Source: Bacillus pumilus
Lineage (GTDB): Bacteria > Bacillota > Bacilli > Bacillales > Bacillaceae
Direction of reading: 5' to 3'
Length of the DNA: 64,000 nt
Assembly (NCBI RefSeq): GCF_900186955.1
Contig: NZ_LT906438.1
Coordinates: forward strand, 1,240,001 to 1,304,000
Each line of letters opens with the position of its first letter. The first letter of the stretch is position 1. Both the position numbers and the translations under genes were made by a program. The notes beneath the pieces were generated by a model. It was not told where the DNA came from. It made no database searches and saw nothing but the letters and a program-made list of their open reading frames with translations. Below are positions 26,133-35,071 of this stretch, one piece after another.

Positions 26133-27074
26133 ATGAGCCAGCTGCCAGTGGCACTTCAAACAGGGGATACGGTGGGGATTATTGCACCAGCAAGTCCGCC
26201 TGATGAGCTGAAATTAGCAAAAGGGATTGCCTTTTTAGAAAGCCTCGGGCTAAAGGTGAAAAAAGGGAAGTATTTGGGCCGCCGGTATGGATATTTAGCA
26301 GGTCATGATCATGAAAGAGTGGAGGATCTTCATCGTATGTTTCAAGATCCAGAAGTGAAGGCGGTTATTTGCGCTTGCGGAGGATACGGGACTGGAAGAC
26401 TTGCGGAAGTCATTGACTATGACCTGATTCGCCGGAATCCAAAAATCTTTTGGGGCTATAGTGATATTACGTTTTTACATACGGCCATCCAGCAGCAGAC
26501 GGGTCTTGTGACGTTTCATGGGCCAATGCTTTCCTCTGATGTGGGACTTGAGGAGGTCCATCCTTATACGAAAGATACCTTTTTACAGCTGTTCGCACCG
26601 AAAGCCTTTACGTATGCGCACCACTTGTCACCCCTTCATACTTTCTATCCGGGCACCGCTTCAGGTGAGATTGCAGGAGGAAATCTTGCCCTCATCGTGA
26701 CAACACTTGGTACGCCTTTTGAAATCGATACGAAGGGAAAGCTTTTGTTCATTGAAGATATTGACGAAGAACCCTATAAAATCGATCGAATGATGCAGCA
26801 CCTCACATCTGCTGGAAAATTGGATGATGCGGCTGGATTCATCATTGGAGATTTTCATCAATGTGAGCCAAAAAAGAAAGATCAGTCCCTCACATTGAAT
26901 CAAGTATGGGACACCTATATTGTCCCGCAAAAGAAACCTGCACTTGGGGGCTTCCGGATCGGTCATTCTTCGCCAAACTTTGCCATTCCAATGGGCACGC
27001 AGGCTGCATTAGATGCGACAGGAAAAAAACTGCACATTTCTCCAGGCGTTGCAGCGAAAGAGGCGATCAAATGA
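26133..27074 (+). CDS. ykfA: LD-carboxypeptidase, murein tripeptide recycling
   Basis: 313 residues, peptidase family S66 (LdcA type). Nucleophile Ser in the WGYSDITFLHTA segment, acidic residue in FIEDIDEEPYKIDRM, His in FRIGHSSPN near the C terminus. It cleaves the L-D bond of murein tetrapeptides. ATG at 26133, with AGAGGGG 7 bases before it; a longer frame that starts inside repeat copy B is rejected. First of ykfABCD. Confidence 0.9.
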   Translation: MSQLPVALQTGDTVGIIAPASPPDELKLAKGIAFLESLGLKVKKGKYLGRRYGYLAGHDHERVEDLHRMFQDPEVKAVICACGGYGTGRLAEVIDYDLIRRNPKIFWGYSDITFLHTAIQQQTGLVTFHGPMLSSDVGLEEVHPYTKDTFLQLFAPKAFTYAHHLSPLHTFYPGTASGEIAGGNLALIVTTLGTPFEIDTKGKLLFIEDIDEEPYKIDRMMQHLTSAGKLDDAAGFIIGDFHQCEPKKKDQSLTLNQVWDTYIVPQKKPALGGFRIGHSSPNFAIPMGTQAALDATGKKLHISPGVAAKEAIK

Positions 27075-28150
27075 AAATCGTTGATGTTCGTACATGTAGA
27101 ATGAGTGTACCGCTAAAAAAGCCTTTCAAAACCGCTTTACGAACGGTGTATGACGCAGCATCTCTGATCGTTATCATCACATATGATCAAGGTGACGTCA
27201 GCTACGGAGAGGCAGTCCCGACAACAGTGATTACAGGTGAAACGCTGGAAAGCATCGACTATGCCATCTGCGAAGTGATCAGACCGAGTTTGCTTGGAGC
27301 TTCCTTGTCAGAATATGAACAAATTTTTTCTCATATGAACCGGGTGCTCGCTTGCAACACAAGCGCAAAGGCAGCGGTTGACATGGCCATTTATGATGGC
27401 TTAGCGAAGCAGGCAGGACTTCCGCTTTATCAATACCTTGGCGGATATCGCAGTCAGCTTGAAACCGATTATACGGTCAGTGTAAACCGTCCGCTTGAGA
27501 TGGCGGAAGATGCGAAGCAATACGCAGCTGAAGGCTTTCAGACATTAAAGATCAAGGTAGGAAAAGATGATATAGATACGGATATTCAGCGTATCAAGCG
27601 AATTCGAGAAAAGATCGGGCCGGATATTCAGATTAGACTCGATGCGAACCAGGGCTGGACGTGGAAGGAAGCGGTCGTAGCCATTCGGAAAATGGAGCCA
27701 CTGAATATCGAACTAGTCGAGCAACCAGTGCCAAAAGAAGATATCGAAGGCCTACGCCGTGTGACGGAGGCAACAGATACACTGATAATGGCAGACGAAA
27801 GTATTTTTAGTTTTCATGATGCGATCAAGGTGCTTGAAACGAGAAGCTGTGATTTAATCAATTTAAAATTAATGAAATCAGGCGGCATAAAAGAAGCCCT
27901 AAAAATCAATGCACTGGCAGAAGCATACGGCGTAAAGTGCATGATTGGCAGCATGATTGAGTCAAAACTTGGCATTACAGCAGCCGCTCATCTCGCCGCC
28001 AGCCAGCCAAATATCACCCGCTATGATTTTGATGCCCCGCTCATGCTAAAAGAGGACATGGTGGACGGAGGAATCGTGTACAAAGGAAAAGATATCTTTT
28101 TCCCGCCGCATCATGGGTTAGGCATTCAAGGAGTGAAAGGAGTCTCATGA
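27071..28150 (+). CDS. ykfB: L-Ala-D/L-Glu epimerase
   Basis: 359 residues, enolase superfamily. Catalytic lysines in LKIKVGKD and in LINLKLMKSGG; metal ligands in IRLDANQGW, ELVEQP and MADESIF. It converts L-Ala-D-Glu from cell wall peptides to L-Ala-L-Glu so that it can be degraded. ATG at 27071 overlaps the ykfA stop; the longer frame from 26906 is not used. Confidence 0.92.
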   Translation: MKIVDVRTCRMSVPLKKPFKTALRTVYDAASLIVIITYDQGDVSYGEAVPTTVITGETLESIDYAICEVIRPSLLGASLSEYEQIFSHMNRVLACNTSAKAAVDMAIYDGLAKQAGLPLYQYLGGYRSQLETDYTVSVNRPLEMAEDAKQYAAEGFQTLKIKVGKDDIDTDIQRIKRIREKIGPDIQIRLDANQGWTWKEAVVAIRKMEPLNIELVEQPVPKEDIEGLRRVTEATDTLIMADESIFSFHDAIKVLETRSCDLINLKLMKSGGIKEALKINALAEAYGVKCMIGSMIESKLGITAAAHLAASQPNITRYDFDAPLMLKEDMVDGGIVYKGKDIFFPPHHGLGIQGVKGVS

Positions 28151-29067
28151 TGATATTTGAATCAAAGGTTGCAGTTGCGAACGTATGGACAGCGCCGCAG
28201 TCACCGAGAGAAATCGATCAAAAGGTACTTCAGAGCTCCTTCAAATTCAAAGAGTGGATTGACAAGCAAACATATGAAGAAAAACTGGCTTTATGTGAAG
28301 AAAATCTGATCCAGTCGCAAGTACTGCTCGGTGAACGAGTCATTGGCTTAGAAGAAACAGACGGCTGGATGAAAGTCGTTATTCCGCAGCAAGCCAGCCG
28401 GAAACACCCACAAGGCTATCCTGGCTATATACCTGCGAACCAACTAAAGCAAGTGACAGAAGGAAGTGCACCAACTATATCTCATATCGTTTGTCAGAAA
28501 AAAGCCATGCTCTATCGAAACGGGCAAGCGGACATGGAAATTAGTTTTTTAACAGAGCTCGCAGCTGTAGAAGAAACGAGTGATTGCTTTCGTGTTGTCA
28601 CACCAGCAGGGACGAGAGAAATCAATAAAGCAGATGTGCAGCCAGTTTCATCCATTTTTTCTATGGCCGGCAAAGATGTTGTAGACAAGGGAAAACAATT
28701 TATTGGTCTTTCGTATTTATGGGGCGGCATGAGCAGCTTTGGCTATGACTGTTCGGGCTTTGCTTACAGCATGTATAAAGCGTGCGGATATCTTTTGCCG
28801 AGGGATGCAAGTGACCAAGCAGTGCAAGGAACACCGGTCGCATCAAGCCATTTAGAACAAGGCGACTTATTGTTTTTCGCCAATGACAACGGAAAGGGAG
28901 CAGTCCGCCATGTTGGGATCTACGCAGGTGACGGTATGATGCTTCATTCGCCTAAAACCGGCAGAGAAATTGAACTTCTTTCCCTTGTTGGCACTTCATA
29001 TGAAAAAGAATGGGCAGGTGCAAGACGGTATTTGCCAAGCGAGAGGAGCAAAGGTCATGGCAGTTGA
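28147..29067 (+). CDS. ykfC: Gamma-D-glutamyl-L-diamino acid endopeptidase (NlpC/P60)
   Basis: 306 residues. Two SH3-like regions (about 10-170) precede the NlpC/P60 domain, with Cys in YDCSGFAYSMY, His in VRHVGIYAGDG and a polar third residue in MMLHSPKTG. It releases L-Ala-D-Glu from murein tripeptide, feeding YkfB. There is no signal peptide, consistent with cytoplasmic recycling. Start ATG at 28147 (or 28150), 3 bases after AAAGGAGT; it overlaps the ykfB stop. Confidence 0.9.
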   Translation: MMIFESKVAVANVWTAPQSPREIDQKVLQSSFKFKEWIDKQTYEEKLALCEENLIQSQVLLGERVIGLEETDGWMKVVIPQQASRKHPQGYPGYIPANQLKQVTEGSAPTISHIVCQKKAMLYRNGQADMEISFLTELAAVEETSDCFRVVTPAGTREINKADVQPVSSIFSMAGKDVVDKGKQFIGLSYLWGGMSSFGYDCSGFAYSMYKACGYLLPRDASDQAVQGTPVASSHLEQGDLLFFANDNGKGAVRHVGIYAGDGMMLHSPKTGREIELLSLVGTSYEKEWAGARRYLPSERSKGHGS

Positions 29068-30025
29068 ACCACTTTTACAAGTAAACAATCTCAAAAAACA
29101 TTTTCATCTATCGAAAGGAAGAACGCTAAAAGCGCTAGACGGTGTCTCCTTTCAGCTGAAACAAGGCGAAACATTTGGCCTTGTTGGCGAGTCCGGCTGC
29201 GGGAAATCCACACTTGGAAAAGTGCTTATGCGCCTTTATGAACCGACAGATGGAGAAGCTTTGTATGAAGGGAAAAGCCTTCATCACCTTTCACAAAAAG
29301 AATCCTTTGATTTTAATCGGCAAATTCAAATGGTGTTTCAAGATCCGTATTCCTCCTTAAATCCGCGGCTATCTGTAAAAGATATTATGCTGGAGCCAAT
29401 GGAGATTCATAACCTTTATGGGAGTCAAAAGAAAAGGGTTGCCCGGGTGAAAGAACTACTGGAAGCTGTTGGACTTAGCTATGACTTTGCCACGCGCTAT
29501 CCTCATGAATTCAGCGGAGGGCAGAGGCAGAGAATCGGTATTGCAAGAGCACTCGCCTTAGCGCCGAAATTTATTGTGGCAGATGAACCAATTTCTGCAC
29601 TAGATGTCTCCGTTCAAGCGCAGGTCGTGAATTTGCTGAAGAAACTGCAAAAGGAGGAAGGGCTGACATTTCTCTTTATTGCGCATGACTTGTCGATGGT
29701 CAAATATATTAGCGACCGAATCGGTGTCATGTATTTAGGTCATCTCGTCGAATTGACTAGCAGTGATACGTTATATCAAACACCGCTGCACCCCTATACA
29801 CAAGCATTGCTGTCAGCGATCCCCATTCCAGATCCTGACGTGGAGGACAAGCGCAAAAGGTTCATTTTAAAGGGAGAAATTCCAAGTCCAGTGAACCCGC
29901 CAAGCGGCTGTGTATTTCGAACAAGGTGTCCTGCAGCGATGGATGTGTGTGCTGAAAAAAAGCCAACATTACAAGCAGTAGAAGAAGGGCATGATGTCGC
30001 CTGTCATTTATACGATCGGACATAA
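29057..30025 (+). CDS. ykfD: Oligopeptide ABC transporter ATP-binding protein
   Basis: 322 residues. Walker [11 protein letters not shown], signature FSGGQRQRIGIARAL, Walker B FIVADEPISALD, and an OppF/DppF-like C-terminal extension (CVFRTRCPAAMDVC). The ATG at 29057 follows GAGGAGC and overlaps the ykfC end by 11 bases. It probably works with DppD as the second ATPase of the Dpp permease. Confidence 0.9.
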   Translation: MAVEPLLQVNNLKKHFHLSKGRTLKALDGVSFQLKQGETFGLVGESGCGKSTLGKVLMRLYEPTDGEALYEGKSLHHLSQKESFDFNRQIQMVFQDPYSSLNPRLSVKDIMLEPMEIHNLYGSQKKRVARVKELLEAVGLSYDFATRYPHEFSGGQRQRIGIARALALAPKFIVADEPISALDVSVQAQVVNLLKKLQKEEGLTFLFIAHDLSMVKYISDRIGVMYLGHLVELTSSDTLYQTPLHPYTQALLSAIPIPDPDVEDKRKRFILKGEIPSPVNPPSGCVFRTRCPAAMDVCAEKKPTLQAVEEGHDVACHLYDRT

Positions 30026-30035
30026 AAATAGGCAG

Positions 30036-30083
30036 AAAAAAAGCCAGCAAGTAGACAAACTGTTCTACACGCTGGCTTTTTTA
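30036..30083. terminator. Bidirectional terminator resembling fused ends of the dispersed element
   Basis: AAAAAAGCCAGC pairs with GCTGGCTTTTTT. Inside the loop GTAGA pairs with TCTAC. The arms read CCAGC-aa-GTAGACAAAC and, on the other strand, CCAGCGTGTAGAACA, close to the terminal repeat CAGCGTGTAGACAAAC of copies A-C. It ends both ykfD and ykgA, and the ykgA stop codon lies inside it. Confidence 0.7.
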
Positions 30084-30946
30084 GTGAACGAACGCCTAAT
30101 CGGCAATGTGCAGCATCTAAAAGAGCCGCCAGATTTAATGATTTCTGAAAAATCCACTTCAATGACAGTGTAGCCGTGAGCGGTTAATGCAGCATTTGTT
30201 TCTTGATTGATGGGCAAACTGATCACTTTTTTCTGTCCAATGGATAAAACGTTTGGGCCGAGTGTGAATTGCTCTTGTTCGCTTATTTCAATTAGATGAT
30301 AATGCATGTTGAGCAGGTGAAGATCCTCTTTTTTGAACGCTTCTGGATAAATCAATATCTCATCATGAGAGAGAATATTCATCACACAATCGAGATGCAA
30401 AATGTGAGCAGGAAGATGAATGGGAATGATGTCATGATCCGGCAGTTCTTTTTTAAGCTCATGAATAGCGGCTGGGTTTGTTCTTTTGCTCGTTCCGACA
30501 AATACGCGTCTTTGATCCACAAGCACATCGCCGCCTTCAATCGTTCCATTTGTCAGGGTAACAGTCTTCAACCCATTTCCCTGTGCCCACTCTTTTAACA
30601 ATTGTTCTTCTCCTTGCCTAACTGGAGCGGCCATGCTTGAAACAAAGAGTGTATGTCCAATCGTAAACCCAATATCCCGGGTAAACACTTGTTCAGGAAA
30701 GCGGTCATTTGCAGGAAGCATAATGGGGCGTACTTGATGGTCTTTTAGGGTTTGGATCAATTGCTTATGCTGAGTAATGGCTTTCATTTGAGAAATATTT
30801 TCTCTTGCAAAATGTTTTTGGGTTTCGTTGATGATCTGTTTGATTTCCATATAGATGGGACTGCATAAAAGGACTTCTTGTAAATCGTCATATTCACTCA
30901 TGCATTGCGGCATTTTGTGTATTTGTTCTGCTCTCATAGAATCCAT
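30065..30946 (-). CDS. ykgA: Dimethylargininase / amidinotransferase-family protein
   Basis: 293 residues, guanidino-group-modifying superfamily. Family motifs: FTRDIGFTIGHTLFV, GTIEGGDVLVD, HLDCVMNIL and the C-terminal catalytic Cys in SGGSFRCCTLP. It may hydrolyse dimethylarginine or a related guanidino compound; its neighbours do not settle the substrate. Start is the ATG at 30946 (AAGGAGG 7 bases upstream); the longer frame to 31099 runs over the ykhA promoter. The last codons (KKASV-stop) are part of the shared terminator. Confidence 0.85.
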   Translation of the reverse strand: MDSMRAEQIHKMPQCMSEYDDLQEVLLCSPIYMEIKQIINETQKHFARENISQMKAITQHKQLIQTLKDHQVRPIMLPANDRFPEQVFTRDIGFTIGHTLFVSSMAAPVRQGEEQLLKEWAQGNGLKTVTLTNGTIEGGDVLVDQRRVFVGTSKRTNPAAIHELKKELPDHDIIPIHLPAHILHLDCVMNILSHDEILIYPEAFKKEDLHLLNMHYHLIEISEQEQFTLGPNVLSIGQKKVISLPINQETNAALTAHGYTVIEVDFSEIIKSGGSFRCCTLPIRRSFTKKASV

Positions 30947-31125
30947 CAAATGGCCTCCTTGTTTGTTCATAGTTCTATTATTCCTCGTTCTAGTCATAGT
31001 TGAAACATTTCCGAAAGAAAATCTCTCACAGGAGACTAAAGCAAAATGTTTAGACAAACCTAAAAGAATAGTGTTTAATAAAAGTCGTTCCGCATTCACG
31101 AAAACAGCAAGAAGGAGCTATGATG

Positions 31126-31647
31126 ATGAGTGAAGAAAATTTTAAATACTGCAAGGAATCAAAAGTTGTCAAAACCAGCAGGGTATTCCCTCTCGATACG
31201 AATAATCACCAAACCTTATTTGGTGGAAAATTAATGAGTTATATAGATGACATTGCCTCCATCTCGGCAGCAAGGCACAGCCGATGTGAAACGGTCACGG
31301 CATCAATGGATTCAGTTGATTTTTTAGAGCCGATTGGACAAAAGGAGTCGGTATGTTTAGAGTCCTATGTCACATGGGTGGGTACGTCTTCTATGGAAGT
31401 GTTCGTCAAGGTCATCAAAGAAAACTTGATGTCTGGAGAGCGCAGACTCGCAGCGACTTCATTTCTTACCTTTGTGTCGTTAGATGACAATGGGAAGCCT
31501 AAGAAAGTCCCACAAGTCATGCCGGAAACAGAGGAAGAAATCATGCTGCATCAAACCGCAAAACAGCGGGCTGAAGAAAGAAAAAGCCGCCGAAAGCATA
31601 GCAAGGCACTGGCTGACGCACTTGGGACAGATAAACCATGGGCGTAA
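31126..31647 (+). CDS. ykhA: Acyl-CoA thioesterase (hotdog fold)
   Basis: 173 residues. Contains the typical hotdog segment DTNNHQTLFGGKLMSYIDDI, with the following SAARHSRCETVTASMDSVDF. Hydrolyses acyl-CoA; BACH-type family. Three consecutive ATG codons (31120, 31123, 31126) could start it; the last has the best spacing (8) from AAGGAG. Divergent from ykgA. Confidence 0.9.
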   Translation: MSEENFKYCKESKVVKTSRVFPLDTNNHQTLFGGKLMSYIDDIASISAARHSRCETVTASMDSVDFLEPIGQKESVCLESYVTWVGTSSMEVFVKVIKENLMSGERRLAATSFLTFVSLDDNGKPKKVPQVMPETEEEIMLHQTAKQRAEERKSRRKHSKALADALGTDKPWA

Positions 31648-31676
31648 AAATCACCCTTTAAGCGGTGATTTTTTTC
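31646..31676 (+). terminator. ykhA terminator
   Basis: AAAATCACC pairs with GGTGATTTT, then a T run; it overlaps the stop codon. Confidence 0.85.
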
Positions 31677-31684
31677 TAGAACGG

Positions 31685-31741
31685 TATCTTGCATGGCAAG
31701 ATAGTGTGTGGTAAGATGATGCTATCTTGTGATGCAAGGTA
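31685..31741 (+). promoter_or_regulatory. PadR promoter with two palindromic operators
   Basis: TATCTTGCATGGCAAGATA (31685-31703) is a perfect 8-3-8 palindrome. TATCTTGTGATGCAAGGTA (31723-31741) is an imperfect copy 38 bases further on. A sigma-A promoter, TTGCAT (31689-31694), 17 bases, TAAGAT (31712-31717), is embedded, so the first palindrome covers the -35 box and the second the start site. This is the classic layout for autorepression by the PadR protein encoded next. Confidence 0.75.
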
Positions 31742-31761
31742 CTGGAATCGGAGGAACAAAG

Positions 31762-32088
31762 ATGACAACATCCACACAAATGCTAAAAGGAATTTTAGAA
31801 GGCTGCCTGCTGTCGATTATTTCAGAGGGTGAGATTTATGGATATGAAATGACGAAGAAGCTCGCTCATTATGGATTTGATCAAATTAGTGAAGGCAGTA
31901 TCTACCCGATTCTGCTGCGTATGCAAAAGGAACAGTTTGTGACCACTGTCACAAAAGCATCAGCAAGCGGGCCGAAAAGGAAATACTATACGCTCACACA
32001 AGCTGGAGAACAAGCGCTCACAGAGTTTATGACCCGCTGGAGTGAGCTTTCAAAAAATGTGAACTGTTTACTACAAAAAGGGAAGTGA
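31762..32088 (+). CDS. PadR-family transcriptional regulator
   Basis: 108 residues, winged helix. IISEGEIYGYEMTKKLAHYG, GSIYPILLRMQKEQ and SGPKRKYYTLTQAGEQAL are PadR signatures. It is followed 4 bases later by a membrane protein that is probably its target and partner. The ATG at 31762 is preceded by GGAGGAAC; the longer frame from 31729 would cross the second operator. Effector unknown. Confidence 0.9.
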   Translation: MTTSTQMLKGILEGCLLSIISEGEIYGYEMTKKLAHYGFDQISEGSIYPILLRMQKEQFVTTVTKASASGPKRKYYTLTQAGEQALTEFMTRWSELSKNVNCLLQKGK

Positions 32089-32092
32089 GATT

Positions 32093-32845
32093 ATGGTATC
32101 AAAAGAAACAAGACACATCTTACTAGAGCTGAAATTTTATCTCATATCAATGGGAAAAAATGAGGGCGAAATTGATGAGCTGATGGATGAGCTAACGACA
32201 CATGCGGTTGAGGCTGAAAAAGATGGCAAAACAGGGGAGGCTGTGTTTGGCGGAGATCCGAGGGGCTATGCTGATGAACTCGCAAAAGAGCTGTCAGGAA
32301 ACCATAAAGACTGGGTTCCTTTCGTCAGTGCCTTCTTAATTGGTTCACTCTTTTATATGATTTTATCAGATGCGATCAGTCAAAGCTTATCCTATTCTTG
32401 GTATGCGTTAATTGGCTATCCGCTCGTTTTAGTAGCCAATGTCATCATGATTATTGTGATGTTTAGAGCGTCTGCCTTTCAGACAGGCGGCCGGGCATTT
32501 CTTTATTTTTGGATCTTAGGAATCTTTCAACTGACTTCAATGGTCACAATCAAACTATTGGATCAAAAGCTCGGCACACCATTACTTGTGCTGACCTCAG
32601 GTCAAAGATTGGGCGTCATCCTGCTTATGCTGTTATGTATCATTGTCTTTAATGCAATCTTAAAGGCGAATGTCGTTTCATTGATACCGGTTATCTTCTT
32701 CGGACCGCAGCTCATATTCGAATGGCTTGGCTGGACATCACCAAGCGTGCTTCTCATGCAAAGTCTACTATCGGTTGTGATCGTAATAGGGCTTATGCTC
32801 ATGGTCTTACGCCGGGCGAACAAGAAAAATGAAAACACGATGTAA
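32093..32845 (+). CDS. HAAS-domain membrane protein paired with PadR
   Basis: 250 residues. An N-terminal helical cytoplasmic domain (about 1-80; LKFYLISMGKNEGEIDELMD and FGGDPRGYADELAKEL) of the HAAS / DUF1700-like type found next to PadR regulators. About six membrane helices follow. Function unknown; such pairs are often linked to envelope or antibiotic response. The operon with padR (4-base gap) suggests co-regulation. Confidence 0.7.
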   Translation: MVSKETRHILLELKFYLISMGKNEGEIDELMDELTTHAVEAEKDGKTGEAVFGGDPRGYADELAKELSGNHKDWVPFVSAFLIGSLFYMILSDAISQSLSYSWYALIGYPLVLVANVIMIIVMFRASAFQTGGRAFLYFWILGIFQLTSMVTIKLLDQKLGTPLLVLTSGQRLGVILLMLLCIIVFNAILKANVVSLIPVIFFGPQLIFEWLGWTSPSVLLMQSLLSVVIVIGLMLMVLRRANKKNENTM

Positions 32846-32851
32846 AAAATA

Positions 32852-32885
32852 GAGCACATCCATCCGGTGTGCTTTTCTTTTTCTA
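32852..32885 (+). terminator. Terminator of the padR operon
   Basis: AGCACA pairs with TGTGCT around a nine-base loop, followed by TTTCTTTTTC. Confidence 0.65.
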
Positions 32886-32957
32886 AAAAAATGTAGAAAT
32901 GGTAGCGTATTTTTCATTACAATGGGAAGAGGACAAAAATGAAAAGGGGTTCTATGC

Positions 32958-33446
32958 TTGGATATTTTATGGGGATATGTACTTGTTTTTGTATTGGCTG
33001 CTTTGCCTTTTTTTGAAGTGGTTGGTGTTGTTCCACTGGCCATCTTAGGTGGACTGCATCCTGTGACAACGGCTGTAATTGGATTCATCGGCAACTTTCT
33101 CACAGTCTTGCTCCTCATTGTTTTCGTAGACCGCTTCAAAGCATGGCGGTTGAGAAGAAAAGAGGACAAAAGTGATGAAAAAGGAGAAAAAAAGCAACTG
33201 CGAGCCAGAAAAATTTGGGAACGATATGGTCTCCCGGGATTAGCGCTTATTGGTCCTTTTATCATCGGCAGTCATCTAGCGGCATTTATGTGCATGAGCT
33301 TCGGGACGAAGAGAAAGCAAGTTGCGGTGTGGATGACAGTCAGTTTAATGATGTGGACGGCGCTGGCAGCTAGTTTAACCGGTGCGGGAATCCATTACTT
33401 TGCCCCAGATTCAAATGGATTGTTCGGTGATATTTTTAATCAGTAA
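32958..33446 (+). CDS. Small multidrug-export family membrane protein
   Basis: 162 residues, about four membrane helices. FFEVVGVVPLAILGGLHP and KIWERYGLPGLALIGPFIIGSHLAAFM are typical of the putative small multidrug export family (PF06695); a highly charged loop (residues 60-85) lies between helices. Export activity for this family is by annotation only. The start is TTG at 32958, eight bases after AAAGGGG; an ATG at 32954 is out of frame. Confidence 0.75.
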   Translation: MDILWGYVLVFVLAALPFFEVVGVVPLAILGGLHPVTTAVIGFIGNFLTVLLLIVFVDRFKAWRLRRKEDKSDEKGEKKQLRARKIWERYGLPGLALIGPFIIGSHLAAFMCMSFGTKRKQVAVWMTVSLMMWTALAASLTGAGIHYFAPDSNGLFGDIFNQ

Positions 33447-33464
33447 GTGAGAGGGGGATCATAA

Positions 33465-34010
33465 ATGAAACTTCAAACACGCACAGTGCTTGAAACAGAG
33501 CGCCTTAGACTGAGAACGATGAATGAACATGATGCACCATTTTTATATGACATGTTGTTCCAAGATGAAGAAGTAATGAAGTATTATCCTTCTTTGAAGG
33601 ATGAGCAGCAGACGAAAGAGTGGATTGCATGGAATCAAAAGAATGACCGTATGTATCATACTTCTCTCTGGATCATTGAAGACAAAGAAACGAATGAACC
33701 ACTTGGACAAAGCGGGATTGTTCTGCAAAACATTGAAGGACAAACAGAACTTGAAATCGGCTACATGCTAAAAAAAGCAGCGTGGGGAAATGGCTATGCT
33801 GCTGAAGCCGCAAAAGGCTGTCTCACCTATGGTTTTGAAGAAATGAAGGTCAGACGAATGGTGAGCTTAATCCGCCCAGACAATGAAGCATCGGTAAAGG
33901 TCGCTTTAAAAATGGGCATGAAAAAAGAAAAAACCATTTCAAAATGGGACCAAATCATTGATGTATACAGCATCACCCGCAACGAAGAAAACGGCTCGCT
34001 TACAAAATAA
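33465..34010 (+). CDS. GNAT N-acetyltransferase
   Basis: 181 residues of the RimJ/RimL type: TERLRLRTMNEHDAPFLYDM at the start, IGYMLKKAAWGNGYAAEAAK as the acetyl-CoA loop, and IRPDNEASVKVALKMGM. The substrate is unknown. ATG at 33465 with GAGGGGG upstream. Convergent with ada, sharing a terminator. Confidence 0.85.
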   Translation: MKLQTRTVLETERLRLRTMNEHDAPFLYDMLFQDEEVMKYYPSLKDEQQTKEWIAWNQKNDRMYHTSLWIIEDKETNEPLGQSGIVLQNIEGQTELEIGYMLKKAAWGNGYAAEAAKGCLTYGFEEMKVRRMVSLIRPDNEASVKVALKMGMKKEKTISKWDQIIDVYSITRNEENGSLTK

Positions 34011-34027
34011 GCAGAGCCGTTTTTATT
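33990..34027. terminator. Bidirectional terminator between the GNAT gene and ada
   Basis: AACGGCTC pairs with GAGCCGTT, followed by TTTTATTTT on the plus strand; the left arm is inside the GNAT coding end. Confidence 0.75.
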
Positions 34028-35071
34028 TTATATCCGCTGTTCTAGCTGAAGTAAATATTTCTTACGTTCAACCCCGCCGCCGTAGCCGCCAAGCTCACCA
34101 CTTGTTTGAATGACGCGGTGGCATGGAATGATGATCGCCAATTGATTGGCACCATTTGCATTCCCTACCGCCCGGACCAAATGCGGATCGCCCAGCATCA
34201 CAGCAAGATCTCGGTATGAACTTGTTTCGCCTGATGGAATGCGTGTGAGCAGGTCCCACACCTTCATTTGAAAAGGGGTGCCATGCATGGAAAGTGGTAC
34301 GGTAAACTGCGTCAGTTTTTTCTCGAAATATAAGGTCAATTCCTTTACCAATTGTTGGTGGACGTTTGTTTCCCCAACTAAAATACGCGCATGATGCTTT
34401 TCTCTCATGTTCTCAATTTCCTTTTCTAGTCCCCGCCTGTCCATAAATTCCAGTAAATACACATGCGCGGCATCTGTCACGCTGATCATGCGTCCAATCG
34501 GTGTGGAAATAAAATTGGCATGGAGAATCTTAGTCTGCGCCTTTTTAGGGGGATTTCCCATGATTTTCGTAAAGGCATCATTGAAGGCACTCGAAGAATC
34601 ATAGCCCAAGGCGACCTGCTGATCAATCACTTTTTTTCCATTCATAATTTCTTTAAAGGCAAGCCCCATTCGGCGTGATCTCGCATATTGAACAAAGGTC
34701 ATGCCGTAGATTTCTTTGAATTTCCGTCGGGCCGTTGCAGAGTGAATCCCTAACTCGCGAAAGTCCTCTTCTTTCCAGCGTTTTTCAGGATGTGTTTCAA
34801 CTGCTGAAACGAGTGTTTTGACTTCTTCTGGAATGCTGTTTGGATAGGTTAATGGAGTGCAGCGCTTGCACGGACGATACCCTGCTAACAGTGCTTCCTC
34901 TGCTGTAAAGAAAAACTCACAGTTCTCATATTTTGGTTTTCTAGCGGTACATGTGGCATGGCAGAAGATACCGGTCGTCTTAATGCCGGCGAAGAATGTG
35001 CCGTCATATTGCGGATTCTTGTCAACCAGTGCTTGATAAAATTCATGTTTCTGTACGTCGGTTATCATCAT
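34028..35071 (-). CDS. ada: Bifunctional Ada: methyl-DNA repair and transcriptional activator
   Basis: 347 residues. The N-terminal Ada domain has four zinc cysteines (HATCTARKPKYENC, CKRC) including the phosphotriester acceptor; then an AraC-type helix-turn-helix (about 90-180); then O6-methylguanine methyltransferase with the acceptor Cys in IIPCHRVIQTSG. This is the single fused E. coli-like form; B. subtilis splits these functions over adaA and adaB. The start ATG (35071 or 35068) has AGAGGTGG upstream; the GTG at 35080 overlaps the Shine-Dalgarno. Confidence 0.92.
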   Translation of the reverse strand: MMITDVQKHEFYQALVDKNPQYDGTFFAGIKTTGIFCHATCTARKPKYENCEFFFTAEEALLAGYRPCKRCTPLTYPNSIPEEVKTLVSAVETHPEKRWKEEDFRELGIHSATARRKFKEIYGMTFVQYARSRRMGLAFKEIMNGKKVIDQQVALGYDSSSAFNDAFTKIMGNPPKKAQTKILHANFISTPIGRMISVTDAAHVYLLEFMDRRGLEKEIENMREKHHARILVGETNVHQQLVKELTLYFEKKLTQFTVPLSMHGTPFQMKVWDLLTRIPSGETSSYRDLAVMLGDPHLVRAVGNANGANQLAIIIPCHRVIQTSGELGGYGGGVERKKYLLQLEQRI

